Assembly: GCA_021795465.1 (NCBI GenBank)
Contig: JAJYPK010000001.1
Coordinates: 1-64,000, forward strand
Source: Bacillota bacterium
Lineage (GTDB): Bacteria; Bacillota; Sulfobacillia; Sulfobacillales; Sulfobacillaceae
Direction: 5' to 3'
Length of the DNA: 64,000 bases
Below, in pieces: positions 62,134 through 64,000 of the stretch; position 1 is the stretch's first letter; every line of letters begins with the position of its first letter. A program made the position numbers and the translations under genes. Below the pieces are notes generated by a model. It ran no database searches. It was not told where the DNA came from and saw only the letters and a program-made list of their open reading frames with translations.

Positions 62134-62531
62134 TAGCGGTTGCCTGTCTTGTCTAAGGGATGGGGCGACATGAAATATTCTCCGGTGTCCCATCCTGCGC
62201 GGGCAATCACGCGGTTAAGTAGAGGGCGGTCGGCAGTAAGCCAATCGGTCTCATGGTCAAAGGCTAGTTTTTTCGGGGGAAGACTGGATTCGAAGTAGGT
62301 ATAGAGCGCTATCCGAACGTTGAGATGAGCCGCTACGCGATTGGCCTCCCCAACATTAAGTTGGCTAAACGGCACCTCGCGTCCAAGAATAGCCTTAGTA
62401 ACATCTAACTCATCGACAAAGTTAACCGTTTGGACCGCGTGATAACGGTCTACCAACTCATTCAGACGTTGTTCTTGATAGGATGTAATCGGACGGTCCT
62501 GGGCGTAACCCCACGAGCGAAGAAATGACAA
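62133..62531 (-). CDS. Small unknown protein coupled to the two-component system
   Basis: The 132-residue protein starts at TTG behind AAGGAGG eight bases away. It is soluble and alpha-rich, with MSFLRSWGYAQDRPI at the start and VAAHLNVRIALYTYFE in the middle. Its TAA stop overlaps the regulator ATG. Family not recognised. The coupling suggests a role with the regulator or kinase. Confidence 0.65.
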   Translation of the reverse strand: MSFLRSWGYAQDRPITSYQEQRLNELVDRYHAVQTVNFVDELDVTKAILGREVPFSQLNVGEANRVAAHLNVRIALYTYFESSLPPKKLAFDHETDWLTADRPLLNRVIARAGWDTGEYFMSPHPLDKTGNR

Positions 62532-62697
62532 TCTAAATTCCTCCTTAATGATCTCACGAGTCTTCTTCGGATATTGTGCCCCGAAGCGGTCCCACTGTCT
62601 AGAGTATCCGCTATCCTTCTTAATATTTCGGACTTCGCTCCATACTCCGGTAAAATGAGTTTTGAGATGATCACCGTCGGGAGGGAAGTACCGTCAA

Positions 62698-64000
62698 ATG
62701 AAATGGGATGAAACGTGGCGAGCACTTGGGCCCCAAATCTTGGATGAACTGAATCAATTGGAGGAAAAAAATCGCACGACGTGGATCGCTGAGTGGCGCG
62801 GTCGTGCGTTGCCTTATACCGAATTTGTAAGGATATTATGGCGTTGGGTGGTGTTGCCCCGTGAATCCGAATCCGAGGCGTATTTAACCGATATCGTAGA
62901 TTTTGGGATCCTGACGGAAAATTTGGTTCAACATCCCATGGAGACGGGGTGGATGATTGTCGATAGGGTCCTGGCCCGTCTATTGGAGCGGCGAAGTCGC
63001 TTGTTGATCAACCCCTATCCTACCCAAGAATCCCGGGGTCTTGAGCACGCCTGGGGCACCCATCGCCCTGATGTCGCAGACTGGGAGACCAAGTTAGTTC
63101 TTGAGCGCGAAGGGCTATCAGGATTGTTGGATCGGGTGGTGAAGTATCCACTGCAGCATGATATAGGGACCGGGTTGCCCTCATTGTGGCGAGTGAGTCT
63201 TAGCCTGGCTTCGTATTGGGCTGGAGAGGAGCCGTGGGCCCTAGTCCGCCTAGCGTCACGTTGGCAAGCGATGGAAAAAAATATGGTTACGGGTCGCGGA
63301 CTGATTGGGTGGGCCGTCGAAGAATCGCACCTCACCCGACCGTTAGATTACGAGCGATATTTCCGCGGTATATTTGAGGAGTCATTGCGCGAAGCAAACA
63401 GCCATACTGGGAAGCCGTCAGTCCAAGAATATTTTGAAGAGAGTCAGATTCAAGATCTCTTGCAACGATTCGCTGACGTGTCCTCTGGTTTGAAGACCGC
63501 AGATTTGCGGTGGTTCGCAAGCTATTTGCTACTCGAGGCCCTGAGTGACGCGAATCCCAGTAGCTTGGATTTTTTATCACGACATGTTCTTGGAGCGATA
63601 GACGTCATGAGATTGTCGATGGCGCAACACTCCCCAGCCGAAGAGCGACGTTTGGTGTGGTCAGCCTGGGGATGGGGTCTTACGGCGTTTTTTGCCGTCG
63701 GTCATAAAATGAGGGCCCAACCCGCACTCCCGACCGTCCATCAACCGTTGGCAGTAGAGGAGTTGTGGAGTGCCATTGACCGCGGAGACAGCGAAACCGC
63801 GTTCGCGATGGCGCAGGGATTGGGTGGATCGGTGGGGGAATTATGGCCCCTTTTGCGTGAAGAGGCCAGCGTGGTTGGCGACTTTATCTCGATACGCATG
63901 ATGGCGGCGGCCGTATTATCCCGACGTTTCGCGCCGCCATTGGCGGACCATCGCCTGTTTCCCGTAGTGGTGAAACTCTTGGCACGATGTCGCATCAAAG
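62698..64000 (+). CDS. Large unrecognised protein, 3' end beyond the window
   Basis: ATG 62698 opens 434 codons that run uninterrupted to the window edge. The product begins MKWDETWRALGPQILDELNQ and is soluble and strongly helical, with frequent Trp, Arg and Glu (for example YTEFVRILWRWVVLP and RLVWSAWGWGLTAFFAVG). No motif was recognised. GGGAGG lies 13 bases upstream, a long spacing. It is divergent from the small gene of the two-component operon. Confidence 0.7.
   Translation, partial: MKWDETWRALGPQILDELNQLEEKNRTTWIAEWRGRALPYTEFVRILWRWVVLPRESESEAYLTDIVDFGILTENLVQHPMETGWMIVDRVLARLLERRSRLLINPYPTQESRGLEHAWGTHRPDVADWETKLVLEREGLSGLLDRVVKYPLQHDIGTGLPSLWRVSLSLASYWAGEEPWALVRLASRWQAMEKNMVTGRGLIGWAVEESHLTRPLDYERYFRGIFEESLREANSHTGKPSVQEYFEESQIQDLLQRFADVSSGLKTADLRWFASYLLLEALSDANPSSLDFLSRHVLGAIDVMRLSMAQHSPAEERRLVWSAWGWGLTAFFAVGHKMRAQPALPTVHQPLAVEELWSAIDRGDSETAFAMAQGLGGSVGELWPLLREEASVVGDFISIRMMAAAVLSRRFAPPLADHRLFPVVVKLLARCRIK

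Overview
The window looks like chromosome from an endospore-forming, probably acidophilic Firmicute of the Sulfobacillus type. The evidence is an alpha/beta small acid-soluble spore protein gene (57638-57856), pyruvate phosphate dikinase with its Firmicute-type regulator, a dnaG-rpoD operon, a c-di-AMP receptor gene (darA), many TTG/GTG starts behind strong GGAGG sites, and a haem-copper oxidase locus with a cupredoxin. The genus is an inference from gene content and style; no database was searched.

Layout. 1-6.6 kb: PPDK regulator and ppdK, then dnaG-rpoD. 6.8-13.4 kb: asnB, small accessory genes, a membrane-anchored serine hydrolase and an antibiotic-resistance-type ABC-F gene that sits behind what looks like a leader-peptide attenuator. 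13.5-21.2 kb: TPR protein, darA, folE, a methyltransferase, a DUF190-FluC-FluC fluoride operon, a lipid kinase, a globin-coupled diguanylate cyclase, and an ECF sigma/anti-sigma pair. 21.2-23.9 kb: topoisomerase III and a relic of an IS200/IS605-type transposase.

23.9-32.4 kb is a terminal-oxidase locus: several unrecognised membrane proteins (including two single-span proteins of 32 and 35 residues whose genes converge stop-to-stop), a Tat-type cupredoxin, oxidase subunits II, I and III, a short fourth subunit and haem O synthase. 32.4-36.7 kb holds an MFS transporter, three tRNA genes with promoter and terminator, tdk, a trmK-like gene, rnhA and the RNase P RNA with promoter and terminator.

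36.7-49.4 kb is mixed metabolism: a GH25-fold protein lacking its catalytic acids behind a sigma-E-like promoter, an isochorismatase-fold hydrolase, a CLC protein, glucoamylase, a TauE/SafE exporter, a 53-residue cysteine-rich protein, threonine dehydratase, serine acetyltransferase, an M20 dipeptidase and an Nramp-like transporter. 49.7-52.3 kb is a coupled amidohydrolase/N-carbamoyl hydrolase pair. 52.5-57.6 kb holds an HD phosphohydrolase, a coupled glycosyltransferase/NodB-type deacetylase pair and an MDR oxidoreductase. 57.6-64 kb holds the spore protein gene, a decayed gene, a secreted beta-rich protein, a two-component system coupled to a small unknown protein, and a large unrecognised gene that runs off the right edge.

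No CRISPR array, intact mobile element, prophage or classical riboswitch was seen. The most promising under-described items are the ABC-F leader, the small membrane proteins of the oxidase locus, the cysteine-rich small gene, and the deacetylase with a possible pseudomurein-binding-like C-terminal half.
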